Shown one piece after another: positions 33,002 to 44,083 of a DNA stretch of 64,000 nt; within the stretch, counting starts at the first letter, position 1; the number at the start of each line of letters is the position of its first letter. The DNA is taken from assembly GCA_023014485.1 (NCBI GenBank), contig JAJOZX010002354.1:336001-400000 (forward strand). The letters are read 5' to 3'. The notes under the pieces were generated by a model. That model made no database searches. It had not been told where the DNA came from and saw only the letters and a list, made by a program, of their open reading frames with translations. This stretch comes from Bathynomus jamesi (Eukaryota; Arthropoda; Malacostraca; Isopoda; Cirolanidae). The position numbers and the translations under genes are program-made.

Positions 33002-35257
33002 ATAAGCAGGCCAATCTCAGTCGCAGCTCGCATCGCCAGTCTGAAGGTCAATTTTATCATTGACACAGGAGCGAGCATCTCAATTTTACCACCAACTTGT
33101 GTCAATGATTGTCAACTCCACCCAACCGCAGTAAAGATTTCCACCGCAAACGGTCAGCCGCTCGAAATATTCGGAGAAGTAACACTGGACATATCAATTC
33201 CTAAATTACGAAGAATATTCAGGTGGCCATTCGTCGTCGCCCAAGTCTCCAGTCCACTTCTCGGCGCCGATTTTCTATCCCATTATGACATCCTTGTGGA
33301 CTGCAAGCATGGCATTTTGAAGGATAGAGCAACAACTCTTCAAGCCACTACTAAACCTGTGCAATCCAAAGACCTTCACCTCATCAATATTAACCCTACC
33401 GACAAATTACCTCAAGAAATCAGGAACCTGCTTGACAAGTACTCCTCACTACTGAAACCAGCTCAACCGCAGAAAGTTTCCACCAACACTGTCAAGCATA
33501 CCATCGACACTGGCAGCGCACCACCAGTGTTTGCAAGCCCTCGACGTCTTCCACCCGATAAATTATCCTCAGCTAAGGCTACTTTCAACAACTTACTTCA
33601 AGATGGAATTATAGAACCCTCAAAATCACCATGGGCCTCACCGTTACACCTCGTTCCGAAGAAGATACCAGGCGAATGGCGGGCGTGTGGTGATTATAGA
33701 AGCCTAAACGCTGTCACGAAACCGGACAGATATCCACTTCCTCATATAAGAAGTCTGTCAACATCTCTGCACGGAAAATCATGCTTTAGCAAAATCGATC
33801 TAGTCAGAGCATATCACCAAATTCCAGTCCACCCAGAAGATATCGAGAAAACGGCTATAACAACTCCATTTGGTTTATTTCAGTATTTATACATGCCATT
33901 TGGTTTAAGAAACGCCCCTGCAACATTTCAACGCTTCATGGATACAATTTTCAGAGGAGTTGACTGCGTATTTGTGTATCTCGACGATATTTTAGTCCAT
34001 TCAAATAACGCAGTTGACCATTTGAAAGACTTAGAACGCGTATTCAAGATCCTTCAAGAACACAATTTAAGAATTTCCTTAGAAAAATGCATATTTCAGC
34101 AATCCAAAATTGAATTTCTGGGTCATGAAGTTTCCCCAGCAGGCATTCGTCCTCCTGTAAACAAAGTCTCCGAAATTCAAGATATTCCCCAACCGCAAGA
34201 TTACCAAAGCCTCAGAAGATTCCTAGGAATGACGGGATTCTATCGCCATATGATACCCCGTTACGCCGATTTAGTCTCACCTTTAAGTGAAATCGTCAGA
34301 ACTCAAGTCAAAAGCAAAAGTCTACAGTGGAACGACGAAGCAATTCAAGCCTTTCAAGATGTCAAGGATGCACTACGGAACGCCGTTACGCTTTGTCATC
34401 CTCTTCCATCAAGCTCAATCCTTCATTTAGTTACGGACTGCTCACAAATAGCAGCTGGAGCAGTTCTTCATCAAATAATCGACAGCACACCAGTTCCCAT
34501 CGCCTTCTTTTCCAAGAAATTAACTACAACTCAGCAAGCGTACGCCGCATACGATAGAGAATTACTCGCAGCATACCTAGCCGTCCTGCATTTCCGTCAA
34601 TTTTTAGAAGGTCGTCAAGTAATACTCTTCACGGATCACAAACCGATGGTTTCTGCCTACAAGAGTCCCTTACGAGCCAAGACAGACCGACAACAACGTC
34701 ATTGGTCTGCCATCACGGAATACGTATGCGATGTAATACATATCTGTGGATCCGAAAACGTCGTAGCGGACTGCCTTTCACGCAACGTAAACGCAGTACA
34801 TATCGACGCTTTCGATTTATCAGCAATCGCGGAATCTCAACAAAAAGATCAAGAAACGCAAGAATTTCTCCCACGTCTCAAGCCGTTCCCGTTTCCAGAA
34901 AATACAACTTTATATTGCGATACATCCACGCCATATCCCCGTCCTTTTGTTCCCAAGCAGCATCGATCTTCCATCTTCAATCAATTTCATAATATTTCTC
35001 ATCCAGGCATCAAGCAATCACTTCGTATCATTAAATCAAGATACTTTTGGCCCTCAATGAATAAGGATATTCGAACTTGGTCCCGAAATTGTGAATCATG
35101 TCAATCCTCAAAAATTTCTCGCCATACAAAATCAGAAATAACCCCCTTCGATTTACCAAGTTCAAGATTTGAAACGGTACATATCGACATCGTCGGTCCC
35201 TTACGCCAACCACTTTGCCCGGTCAAACATATCCTTCCCCATATAGATATCTCCTAA
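33002..35257 (+). CDS. Young Gypsy pol: protease, RT, RNase H
   Basis: Open from 33002 directly after TAG and in the same frame as the gag end. Protease core [13 protein letters not shown] (Asp codon 33062) and flap end [37 protein letters not shown], catalytic [10 protein letters not shown] (about 33975). RNase [45 protein letters not shown]. Integrase zinc region [13 protein letters not shown] ... CESCQSSK, then HIDIVGPL with the first integrase Asp. The frame is lost near 35215, just after that motif, and integrase goes on in another frame. Confidence 0.88.
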   Translation: MSRPISVAARIASLKVNFIIDTGASISILPPTCVNDCQLHPTAVKISTANGQPLEIFGEVTLDISIPKLRRIFRWPFVVAQVSSPLLGADFLSHYDILVDCKHGILKDRATTLQATTKPVQSKDLHLININPTDKLPQEIRNLLDKYSSLLKPAQPQKVSTNTVKHTIDTGSAPPVFASPRRLPPDKLSSAKATFNNLLQDGIIEPSKSPWASPLHLVPKKIPGEWRACGDYRSLNAVTKPDRYPLPHIRSLSTSLHGKSCFSKIDLVRAYHQIPVHPEDIEKTAITTPFGLFQYLYMPFGLRNAPATFQRFMDTIFRGVDCVFVYLDDILVHSNNAVDHLKDLERVFKILQEHNLRISLEKCIFQQSKIEFLGHEVSPAGIRPPVNKVSEIQDIPQPQDYQSLRRFLGMTGFYRHMIPRYADLVSPLSEIVRTQVKSKSLQWNDEAIQAFQDVKDALRNAVTLCHPLPSSSILHLVTDCSQIAAGAVLHQIIDSTPVPIAFFSKKLTTTQQAYAAYDRELLAAYLAVLHFRQFLEGRQVILFTDHKPMVSAYKSPLRAKTDRQQRHWSAITEYVCDVIHICGSENVVADCLSRNVNAVHIDAFDLSAIAESQQKDQETQEFLPRLKPFPFPENTTLYCDTSTPYPRPFVPKQHRSSIFNQFHNISHPGIKQSLRIIKSRYFWPSMNKDIRTWSRNCESCQSSKISRHTKSEITPFDLPSSRFETVHIDIVGPLRQPLCPVKHILPHIDIS

Positions 35258-36192
35258 CCTGCATCGATCGTGCCACAAGATGGATAGAAGCATATCCTCT
35301 GATTGATACTACAGCCACATCAATAGCACACGCATTTCTCGATGTATGGATTTCAAGATTTGGTGTACCACTGCAAGTCATAACGGACCGCGGATCCCAA
35401 TTCGAATCCGAACTCTTTAGGGAACTCTCAGCTCTCATCGGATTTCACCGACTAAGAACTTTGTCGTATCGCCCTCAGACCAACGGAATAATTGAAAGAT
35501 CTCATCGCACCATCAAGACAGCAATCATCGCTCGAAAACAAGATTGGCTCCCCGCTTTACCCATAGTTCTCCTTGGTTTACGCAGTCTCCCCAACGAATC
35601 GGGTTATTCACCGTTCACCACCGTCACCGGAACCACCCTATTATGCCCGAGGCCAATGATCGCCAATTCGTCGTCAAAATCCAATTCAAAATTCATCTCC
35701 GAATTAGCCAAGAAAATGACGCAAATCGATTTCGCCCAACTCTCTCAAGGAAACATTCACTCAGCCCCCAAATCATTCATTCCATCGGAACTCCACAAAT
35801 CAAGCCACGTATGGGTACGCATCGACCGCGTTCGAAAACCATTCGAGGCACCATATCAAGGACCTTTCCGTGTTCTCGAACGCCACGATAAGTACTTCGT
35901 AATAGAAAAAACTAACGGATCATCAGAAGCCATTTCAATTAATCGTTTAAAACCGGCGTATATAGTTTCAGGTCCCACACAGGTACCGGGCGCACAATCG
36001 GACGACATCGGATCGGAGAAAAAGCACGCAAGGAAAAAGGACGATGGAGGACGCACCTCGGAGGTAGCAAATACAGACCTCAGGACGGGCGCGCAGGACA
36101 ACGCAACAACCGGAAACGAGGCCGACCGAGGATCAACGCGAGCTGGACGAAGGATCCGATTCAAATCAAGACCCGAATATTTCTACTTTTGA
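35215..36192 (+). CDS. Young Gypsy integrase, C-terminal two thirds
   Basis: [20 protein letters not shown] continues the core. Second Asp in [11 protein letters not shown] (about 35384) and Glu in [10 protein letters not shown] (about 35490) are intact. A C-terminal SH3-like region follows ([26 protein letters not shown]), then a basic, low-complexity tail to TGA 36190. A 1-2-base frame change separates it from the first Asp, so integrase is not continuous as assembled. Confidence 0.86.
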   Translation: MPGQTYPSPYRYLLTCIDRATRWIEAYPLIDTTATSIAHAFLDVWISRFGVPLQVITDRGSQFESELFRELSALIGFHRLRTLSYRPQTNGIIERSHRTIKTAIIARKQDWLPALPIVLLGLRSLPNESGYSPFTTVTGTTLLCPRPMIANSSSKSNSKFISELAKKMTQIDFAQLSQGNIHSAPKSFIPSELHKSSHVWVRIDRVRKPFEAPYQGPFRVLERHDKYFVIEKTNGSSEAISINRLKPAYIVSGPTQVPGAQSDDIGSEKKHARKKDDGGRTSEVANTDLRTGAQDNATTGNEADRGSTRAGRRIRFKSRPEYFYF

Positions 36193-36226
36193 TATACGTG
36201 CTCCGCTTCTCGGGGTGGGCAAGTAG

Positions 36227-36635
36227 TGTGGGGCCGCGCAGTTAATTTTCCGCATTTATATTATTTTTATATTAGTTACCGACAAACCAATTTTGCGCGT
36301 ACCAAATTGTATATATTTTATCACTGTGTAATTTTAAGAATCATATATAATCTTTATAAATAAGTATTGTACATAAATTTATATATATATATTTAATTAA
36401 TTCAGCTGTATATAAAATAACAAAATCTTCTGTAAAATAACCTCAGCCAACCAAGAACTCAATAAACTCTGAAAACGACCGGCTTTTCCTTCAAGACGCC
36501 AACCCCCCAAACGACAGGGAGAGAAGAGGACACGAGAGGCCCCTAAAAGAGATACCCAACAAAGCGATAGCTTGCCTCTCGTATCCTTCATTCTTCCCGG
36601 CAACTACAAGTAGCACCAAGAAGGAACCAGCTACA
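36227..36635 (+). repeat. Young Gypsy 3' LTR
   Basis: Preceded by GGGGTGGGCAAGTAG, a likely polypurine tract (36211-36226), and followed by the target duplication AAGC. Confidence 0.93.
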
Positions 36636-36639
36636 AAGC

Positions 36640-37916
36640 TCCCACTTTAACTGGAGAGCTAAAGAATTCTAACGTTAAGCATAACTTAAGCATCCAACGA
36701 AATTTAGAAAGATAAAAAGATTAACAAAAAAAATACTAATTTTTATAAGGTATACACTTTTGGATGGTGACAATGTCGGGGTGCCGACATGTACAAAGTA
36801 CATTAAGTACATTATATTAAATTATTACCATTAATTACAATTTTAGCAATTTGTTAATTAACATATCTGATACTGAAGTAATCTAAATATGTGATACAAT
36901 TTATATAATGAAGGAGAGTTCTCCGTCGTTCTATAATTTAAAGGGGATTAATAACAATGTTGTATATTTATAGTTAACAGTAATTTTGCCAAATTATGTC
37001 AAATATTATTAGAAGAAAGATTGGTTATTATAGTTTGAAAGCCTAAGAGCCAGCGAGGATGAAAACAGAGGAAAGATACAGTGTACTTTCCACTGGAAGT
37101 ACACAGACATTTATGATAACGTAACACATAAGTACATAAAATCTGAATGGCAATTAGGTAGAAATAGTAAGTACAAGTAATGAGGATGTGGATGACTATG
37201 TGACGTAAGCAGATAACAAACCAGTGATCGGGTATGGAAACAATACAATATATTACAATAACATAACATAACATCTTAACATTATAAATTGGTAGTAGAA
37301 GCAAGAGAGAAGAGTTCAAATTCAGAGGCTCGCTTTTGGCGATGACATCGGAATTTGAACACTCAGTCAGCATTAACGAGTATCTTGCGAGAGGTGAAAT
37401 AATTAAAAGAAAAAGTATAAAGAATACATGTGGACGTTTTTACATATACGTAACTATGTATGTAATCATGATCATCAAGGGACATGTACGAATGCACAAA
37501 GTACACATATCGGTTGTCACACAATAGATTGTGTACGTAATATAGACACAAGTAAACATGGACCGATAGGTTGATAGGGCATAAGTAGACAATAGGTAGA
37601 TGAATAAGTAACAAAATCAATAAAGGATAGCGGTCAAGAAAGAGCATGGATGTATAACACCAGACAGGAACACAACATATAAATAATGGCTTATAGAGAG
37701 TGAAATTTTTATTATTATTAAAGAATTTACCATACATTGAATACGAAAGATATCCACATACTAAACACGTGATTCAGTATTCAAGGTATGGAAGGAAATT
37801 AAGTTACTTTATGACGTCAGTGATTTACTCTGTATGTACATTATTTGGGAGAAATCAATGGAGACGAATTAGAGAGGCACAGTTAAGGGACATTCGCTTC
37901 TTACAGCAAACTTCTA
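36640..37916. other. AT-rich stretch without a recognised gene
   Basis: Low-complexity, A/T-rich DNA with many TACATA-type motifs. Small open frames here have no recognisable motif or codon bias. It may include decayed upstream parts of the hAT relic that follows. Confidence 0.4.
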
Positions 37917-38335
37917 ATGGCACAAACATGGATACTGCTCAACCATAGAAATGGTAGGTCGCATGGTTGTGACATTGATGCTGCAGATATGTGTAGTGAA
38001 TTACAGGTCATCGCAAGAATGGTGGAGAAGAGTGCATCCACACAAGACATTCTGAAATTTATATGCGAAAAAAAGCAGACAGATAGTGTTCCAAATGTAT
38101 TTATTGCTTTACATATTCTCTTAACACTCCCTGCATCTGTGGCCAGTGGTGAGCGAAGTTTTTCGAAACTAAAATTGATATAAATGTATTTACACTTAAC
38201 CATGATGCAAGAAAGACTTGTTGGGCTTTCTACTCTGTCAACTCTGTCAATAGAACATGAAATGACTGAGAAACTGGACTTGAAACAACTTGTTCGCACA
38301 TTTGCCAGAACAAAAGCACGAAAAGTAAAATTTTG
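37917..38335 (+). pseudogene. hAT dimerisation-domain relic
   Basis: Plus-strand frame with FIALHILLTLPASVASGERS, then FSKLKLI, the hallmark of the hAT C-terminal dimerisation region. After a TAA at 38181 the continuation (MQERLVGLSTLS, LVRTFARTKARKVKF) is visible to 38335. The rest of the transposase is missing. It is not a copy of the one at 1428-2111; the wording of the motif differs (LTLPASVASGERS against LTLPVTVAEAERS). Confidence 0.75.
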
Positions 38336-39043
38336 ATGGAACTGAACTTCATGGGTCATGATATAATTATAATATAGTTTTAAGCTTTATTTTGAAGTAG
38401 GTAATCAATGAAAAACACAAATATAATGTAATCATGTAGCTAGCTTCTTTAACCTATTATTACTACAGTATTAAATAATTTTATTATGGTTATATACAAG
38501 CAGTGAAAAAATAATAGGATACAATTTATGTTTATATATTATTTTCAAAGAACCTAAAAAAAAGTTCCATGTTTGACAGAATTAAATATACTAATCTTTT
38601 TTCTTATAGTAAATAACAAATGAGAGCATTGTAAATCATTCTTATTATTTCGTTGTAAATTTATAATTATAGTGTACATAATTTAGGTAAACCTAAATAA
38701 CATCTTACGTAGGTTAAGTGCTATACACAGCAGAAAAGCATATCCTTAAAAATAACAAAAAAGTCTGAAAACTTGAGTGTAATTCCACCTGTTTCATATG
38801 TAACTACAGATGTATGGTAATACAGTTCTCTCATTCCTCGAAAGAGGTAAATTGTAGAAGATATTATTATTATACATATTATATTATTAACAGAAATTTG
38901 TGTTTTATTGACATTTTATTCACTGACTTTCTGTGATAATAATTATATAGAATTATTTGCCTGAATGAAAATATGAAGCCACAAGATGAAAATATATATG
39001 TTATCAACAGTTTTTCGAGTTGCAGAAAAAATATAGTAGCTAA
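38336..39043. other. AT-rich noncoding stretch
   Basis: No ORF or repeat structure was recognised; very A/T-rich with scattered AATAAT runs. Confidence 0.4.
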
Positions 39044-39049
39044 TAGAGT

Positions 39050-39170
39050 TCGTAAGAACATAAGAACATAAGAAATTTTTATAGTGGGCACACTAGGGGC
39101 CACTTCGGCCCATCGAGGTGGCTCCACTATGTAAAAACTGCCTGTACATTGGCAACAACCAATTTTTACA
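39050..39170 (-). repeat. CR1-like 3' end with octamer tail
   Basis: In reverse complement it ends in TTCTTATG repeated at 8-bp spacing (39055-39078), as in CR1-clade LINEs, whose 3' ends carry octamer repeats. The preceding conserved-looking block includes GGAGCCACCTCGATGGGCC. It could be the tail of the antisense RT fragment at 41127-41556, with the mariner inserted between, but the 3' UTR would then be long. A SINE sharing that tail is the alternative. Confidence 0.5.
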
Positions 39171-39274
39171 AAACTAATTAATTGTCAATTTAAAACTAAA
39201 GATAGAATCTCTGGATCCAGAGAATCAAAGACATAATAGGCTACTATTCACAAATATGTTACACTCTATATCTA

Positions 39275-40560
39275 TCAGGTCATCCCATAAGTAATGTCGT
39301 TTTTTACGATAGATTAAGTTTAAACTAATCCTACTCGGTTTAAGCATAAATTTTCCGAAGGTTATATCTAAGAGGAGATATATCGTGTTTCGCTACATAC
39401 TTTACAGACCTTCACCAGTGAAGACGTGTGTTTTGCTTTATGTGAACCTCTCATAAACATGGCAGTATCAGAAGAGCATATCAGGCGTATAATGCTTTAC
39501 GAGTTCAAAAAAGGGAATAATGCTACTGAAGCAATGCGAAACATTCAGGATGCTTATGGCAACAATATTCTGCATGTGAGGAAATGTCAAAGATGGTTTC
39601 AAAAGTTTAGGAATGGTGACTGCTGTTTGACAAATGCAGCACGCTCTGGACGGCCTGCTGAGTTTGATGATGACCTGCTGTTAGCCGCACTTGAAGAAGA
39701 CTGTTCAACAACTGTCGAAGAAATGGCCCAGAAGTTCAATTCATCCCCATCCACCATCCATCGACATTTGCAACAACTCAGGAAAGTGCCTAAGTTAGGA
39801 AAATGGGTGCCACATGAAATGTCAGTCGACAATCTGAGGGTGCGGGTAAACATTAGCACAGCTCTTCATTCCCATGAACTCCAAGATCCATTTTTGCACT
39901 GTTTAGTGACTGGTGATGAAAAGTGGATACTGTACCAGAATGTTAAGCGCCGTCGACAGTGGGTTTGTGCCAGAGAACCAGCGACACCACAGCCAAAACC
40001 AAATCTTCACCCTCGGAAGGTGTTGCTTAGTGTTTGGTGTGATAAAGGTGATGTAATATATTTTGAAACCTTACCACACAACCAAACAATCACCGCTCAA
40101 GTCTACTGTCAACAACTGGATTGATTGAACACTGCACTAAAAGAAAAGAGACCTTCTTTGGTTAATCGGAAAGGAATCGTGTTCCACCATGACAACGCAT
40201 GTCCTCATACCACTCGGATCACTTCTGCAAAAATTGAGGAGCTTGGGTGGGAAAAACTTCCACATCCTCCATATTCTTCAGACCTTGCATCTTCAGATTA
40301 TCATCTCTTCAGGAGTCTGCAAAACTATCTTGACAAGAAACAGTATACTTCTTTAGATGACCTGCACACCAGACTTTGTACGTTTTTTGCCTCAAAATCG
40401 CCTGAATTTTATAAACATGGCATTGAAAAGCTTGTAGGACGTTGGCAGAGTGTCATTGATTCAGATGAAAAATATACACGAGATTACAAAGTTTCAGTTG
40501 AGTTTTTTTTGTCCTTCAATTTCCGATCTAAAAAACGACATTACTTATGGGATGACCGGA
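39275..40560 (+). mobile_element. Mariner element, 1286 bp, full length
   Basis: Terminal inverted repeats of about 30 bp, TC(A/C)GGTCATCCCATAAG followed by TAATGTCGTTTTTTA, at 39275-39306 and 40529-40560. TA dinucleotides (39273-39274 and 40561-40562) fit the mariner target duplication. The transposase fills the space between. One TGA breaks it. Confidence 0.92.
39459..40560 (+). pseudogene. Mariner transposase with a single nonsense codon
   Basis: ATG 39459 (MAVSEEHIRRIMLYEFKKGN) was chosen over the upstream open frame because it starts the usual mariner N-terminus. Helix-turn-helix region with KCQRWFQKFRNGD. Catalytic residues: TGDEKWILY (first D), HHDNACPH (second D, about 40187) and YSSDLASSDYHLF (third D). 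The WVPHEMS linker is normal. A TGA at 40122-40124 follows QQLD; coding continues in the same frame from 40125. The frame has no stop before the right TIR and runs out of the element to 40646, so the natural stop seems lost or lies in the terminus. Confidence 0.9.
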
Positions 40561-40713
40561 TATTTATAACTGACATGCAAATATATCAGATCCAAAGAAT
40601 CCAGTCAATTTCATTATGGTACCCATCAATACCAGTACCTTGCTAACCAAAAATAAGTCACGGTCCATATCAATTGCGGACCAAGTCACAATTTACAACC
40701 ATATACATTACAA

Positions 40714-40790
40714 TATACAGGGTGTTCGGAAAGTCACTGTGCACTTATATAATCGGAAAGTGCACAGTGACTTTCCGAACACCCTGTATA
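40714..40790. mobile_element. Perfect fold-back palindrome made of mariner-type ends
   Basis: Two arms of 31 bp (40714-40744 and 40760-40790), identical in inverted orientation, around a 15-nt loop. Each arm starts TATACAGGGTGTTCGG, a form common for Tc1/mariner-type termini, and is bounded by TA. It would fold into a strong hairpin in RNA or single-stranded DNA. It is probably a minimal MITE. Confidence 0.85.
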
Positions 40791-41126
40791 TACTTAGGAG
40801 GAAAAGTGTAGGTGTGGCTGTAAAGACTGTACAGTAATGTAGAAATGTGTGTGCACCCATTTTGGGTCTCCCATTTAAAGGTGTTTGTGGGGCAAGTGAA
40901 AATCATGAGTTTTTCAATACCTCACAGTACTATGGGGAACACTGCTCGGCAGAGGAATCTCTTTAAATGGGGTGTGTAAGGACAGAGAGTATCCCCTAAC
41001 CCAAGATGCTGCCTCCCTATATCCCACAACACTTGTGTTGAGCTGTGGGATCTATTACCTAAATGCACATAATATATACGAAATAAACTAGTACCATTCA
41101 TGCAATAAAAATGGGCTTAAACACTA
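40791..41126. other. Noncoding stretch with a small hairpin
   Basis: No ORF. CCCACAACACTTGTG / GAGCTGTGGGA around 41022-41052 can pair. It may be the 3' UTR of the CR1 fragment that follows on the minus strand. Confidence 0.35.
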
Positions 41127-41556
41127 TCACCAGATGTCCCTTGCAGACATCAAACTATCCAACCTTCTTTTGAAAGAATCAAGTGTATCTGAAGTCACCA
41201 CTTCTTCTGTCAGACTGTTCCAAAACTTAATTACTCTGTTTGTAAAACTATGTTTTCTTAAATTTGTTCTACATCTTGGCTTAAATAATCTGGTTATTGT
41301 GATCTTTAATGAAAAGAGACTCAAAATCTATCTTATCCAACCCTTTTATCATTTTATACACCTCTATCATATCACCCCTTAACCTCCTCCTTTTTAATGA
41401 GAACATGTTTAGATACGCCAGTCTTTCCTTATATGTCAATTGTCTTAGAGATGGGATCATTCTTGTTGCTCGTTTCTGTACTTTTTCCAGTTTTTCAATA
41501 TCTTGTATCAAATAGGGACTATTAAATTGAATACAGTATTCAAGGAGGGGTCTCAC
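41127..41556 (-). pseudogene. CR1-type LINE reverse transcriptase fragment
   Basis: Minus strand. MRPLLEYCIQFNSPYLI, VQKRATRMIPSLRQLTYKER and RRRLRGDMIEVYKMI are the C-terminal RT hallmarks of CR1-like elements, then in a second frame FTNRVIKFWNSLTEEVV. A frameshift lies near 41290. It is related to, but clearly diverged from, the LINE at 54256-56991, which has the matching VRPHLEYAVQFWCPYL. Confidence 0.8.
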
Positions 41557-41875
41557 ATATGAAATGTATAGTTACCTTATAATATTGGGTGATTTGTATT
41601 CAGTGTGTATTTAATGTGGTATAGTCTTCTTTATCTTTCTTTAGAATACTGGATATGTACCAATATATTCTAAAATTTCTATTAAATAATTCTATAATAT
41701 ATACTGTCTTGTATTTAACCTAATTAAATATTCGAAAATATACTGTACATAAGTATCCTTAAAATTAGATCTTTATTTGGTCAATTCTTAACTTTCTATT
41801 TCTTAAATCTGAAGTTCAAAAAAAAATATATATATATGAAAATTTTTCACGAAAGTAGCACGTGAAAAATATTTA

Positions 41876-41955
41876 TGATGAATAAAACCACAAAGGAAAT
41901 GAAACAAATGGTGCTCCATTCTGTGTTTCCTTTCCTTCGTGGTTTTATTCATCAT
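41876..41955. repeat. Imperfect inverted repeat (hairpin), about 80 bp
   Basis: TGATGAATAAAACCAC at 41876 pairs with GTGGTTTTATTCATCA at 41940; the pairing continues imperfectly through AAGGAAATGAAAC / TGTTTCCTTTCCTT. The loop is near CAAATGGTGCTCCATTC. It is flanked by TA-rich microsatellite and may be the end of an unidentified MITE. Confidence 0.7.
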
Positions 41956-41983
41956 ATACTGTGTATATATATATATTATATGA

Positions 41984-42676
41984 GGGATGGGCAGAAAATA
42001 AAATTACACGGCGTATAATTTCGTAACTAAATGACCTACATTGATTATGTTTGTATTAGGTGAATTCGTTGGCAACACTGCACGTTGATTCAGCTGCCAT
42101 CTACCGTACATTGGTTATATGAGTCAGCTGAACATGGCGGCTCGACTGGAACAGTGCCCTGTCATTTCTGCAATGATATTCTGAGTCTGTCAGTGGTCAA
42201 GAATTTCTCGAGCGCATTGTCACAGGAGACGAGACACGAGTTCATCACCATACTCCGGAAACAAAATGTGCCAGCATGGAATAGAAACACCCTGGGTCCC
42301 CGTGACCAAACAAGTTCAAGATTGTGAGGTCCGCTGGCAAAGTGATGGTTACCGTGTTTTGGGACCACAAAGGCGTTTTGCTCGCAGACTTCATGCAAAA
42401 AAGCACAACAATCAATGCAGTTGCATATTGTTCAACACTGGAACATTTACGAGCGGCCATTAAACGTAAACGTCCTGGACTACTCCGTAGGGCAGGGCAC
42501 TGTTCCAGTCGAGCCGCCATATTCAACTGACTTGTATAACCAATGTACAGTAGGTAGCAGCGAATCGACGTGCAGTGTTGCCAACAATGATTAACGAATT
42601 CACCTGATACAAACATAATCAATGTAGGTCCTTTAGTTATGAAATTATACGCCGTGCAAACTTATTTTCTGACTGA
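41984..42676. mobile_element. Internally deleted mariner with terminal repeats of about 180 bp
   Basis: Left arm 41984-42165 and right arm 42490-42676 are inverted copies: CAGAAAATAA, CACGGCGTATAATTTC, GACCTACATTGATTATGTTT and GGCGGCTCGACTGGAACAGT each occur in both. Between them lie traces of a mariner transposase (VTGDETRVHHHTPETK, KFKIVRSAGKVMVTVFWD, RAAIKRKRPGLLRR) spread over two frames. The second and third catalytic regions are deleted, so it is non-autonomous. Arms this long are unusual for mariner. Confidence 0.82.
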
Positions 42677-42679
42677 TTT

Positions 42680-43415
42680 TTTTGAAGTGTAGGCGAAGGG
42701 GGAATGTCCATAAAAACGTCACACCCCATAAAAGGAGAAGTTAGCCAAAATGAAAAACAAAAATAATGCTACTTTGTCTTTTTATTTAATTTTGAAACTA
42801 TTGTGTGGTATGTGAAATGCATGTTTGTTCAGTGAAGAATAGAGGGAGAAGTGTGTGCTTGAGAACATAGTAAAAGATTAGCTTAGAAGGACAGTGACAA
42901 GAGAAATGGGAGTTCCAGCACTCCCTGTCTCGTGGCTACTCCTAGAGTACTTCCCTGGTTGGTTGGTGTTATGAAGTTCAGGCTCGCCAAGGTGCCAATG
43001 TATAACCCTGGCTTAACTATGAGGGTAGCAAGCTACAGTCTTTAGTTCGCACAGATAACCGCACACCACCACCTCGTTCCTTGCTGAGAAGGCCCTCATT
43101 CTTGCAGTGGGTCACTGAGTGACAAAGGGTAACATTTCAGTTCAACAAGGAAGTAAATAAAAGTATCGTCAACTTACCCTATTTATCATCATCTCTAATA
43201 TATACGATTAATATTATAGAAGATTAATAATAAATTATAATAGTAAATTATAAATATGACTAAAGTGAGTTAACAAAGTATGTCTTACTTTACTTGTTAC
43301 TGGAAGTTACTTTCAAACTTGAAAAAACTCCATACATGGTTCACAAAAAATGATCCATGGATCAGACAATTGCTCATTCAGGAACGTTGTAATCTCATTT
43401 ACAAATAAATGTTGT
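42680..43415. other. Noncoding stretch, no feature recognised
   Basis: No convincing ORF or repeat. Mixed composition, more GC-balanced than its neighbours between 42900 and 43140. Confidence 0.35.
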
Positions 43416-43417
43416 GG

Positions 43418-43496
43418 TCAATGTCGTAACACTGCTTCTCAGAGATCAGTGAAATTAAGCAACATTGCGTGTGTGTAGTAGTTGGATGGGAGACTG
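43418..43496 (+). ncRNA. 5S rRNA-derived segment (SINE3-like head or 5S pseudogene)
   Basis: The stretch GATCAGTGAAATTAAGCAAC through TAGTAGTTGGATGGGAGACT matches the middle of eukaryotic 5S rRNA, including the internal control regions: A box (AATTAAGCA), intermediate element and C box (GTTGGATGGGAGAC). The beginning and end of 5S are not preserved. Downstream at about 43530 there is GTGGTTCAGTTCCCAC, resembling a tRNA B box. It is probably the pol III head of a SINE rather than a functional rRNA. Confidence 0.7.
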
Positions 43497-43700
43497 TCCC
43501 CTGCGCCCAGATTATGTAGCGACTAGCGACCCGTGGTTCAGTTCCCACGTAAAGCTGTAGGTCCCTTTCGTCATATGACCTTGGATGTTGCGAAGGAGAT
43601 TAAACAACCCCAATAAAAAAACCTCAGAATGGTCGCTTCAGATAATTTTATATTAAAGTAATTCATAGGCCGTGCGTGGAACAAGGAACCCTTTTGGGAT

Positions 43701-43890
43701 ATTGTTGAGCCAAAACAATGTCCAAGATTAAAGGCTTTATTAAACTCAAAATTTAGCATACAAGAACACATAAACTGCAAAAGAGAAACATAATTAGTTT
43801 AGCAACTAATGAGACGACTAATAGCGTACACATAAATTAGCAACTAATATACAGATGATTAGATTACAAAGAAGCAATATAATTATCATA
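43701..43890 (-). repeat. Antisense Gypsy 3' LTR
   Basis: 190 bp, matching 47762-47951. On the minus strand it begins TATGATAATTATATTGC and ends CTCAACAAT, with AATAAA near 43733. Confidence 0.88.
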
Positions 43891-44083
43891 ACATTTTTCC
43901 CTTCTTTCATTTGAAGAGATTTAGTGAAATTTATAGCGTAACATAATGCGCATTATTAATTGGAAATGTTTATAGTTAAGCATCACAAGCTAGAGCACTT
44001 AATTGCAATAAAATAATACAAATAAAGTAACGATATTTGGAGAGTTGTGTAATGGCGATCGCACTAAGAATTTGCATCGTGAT

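Larger units (their letters stand above)
31668..36635 (+). mobile_element. Young Gypsy-type LTR retrotransposon, 4968 bp
   Basis: LTRs of 408 and 409 bp differ by one C in a C-run. Target duplication AAGC lies at 31664-31667 and 36636-36639. The primer-binding region TTGGTGACCCCGGAGTGACC follows the 5' LTR. Gene order is gag, PR-RT-RH, INT. Despite the near-identical LTRs the coding part carries a gag frameshift near 32390, a TAG at 32999 and a frame change near 35215-35250, plus a 29-C run, which could be real or assembly errors. Confidence 0.92.
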
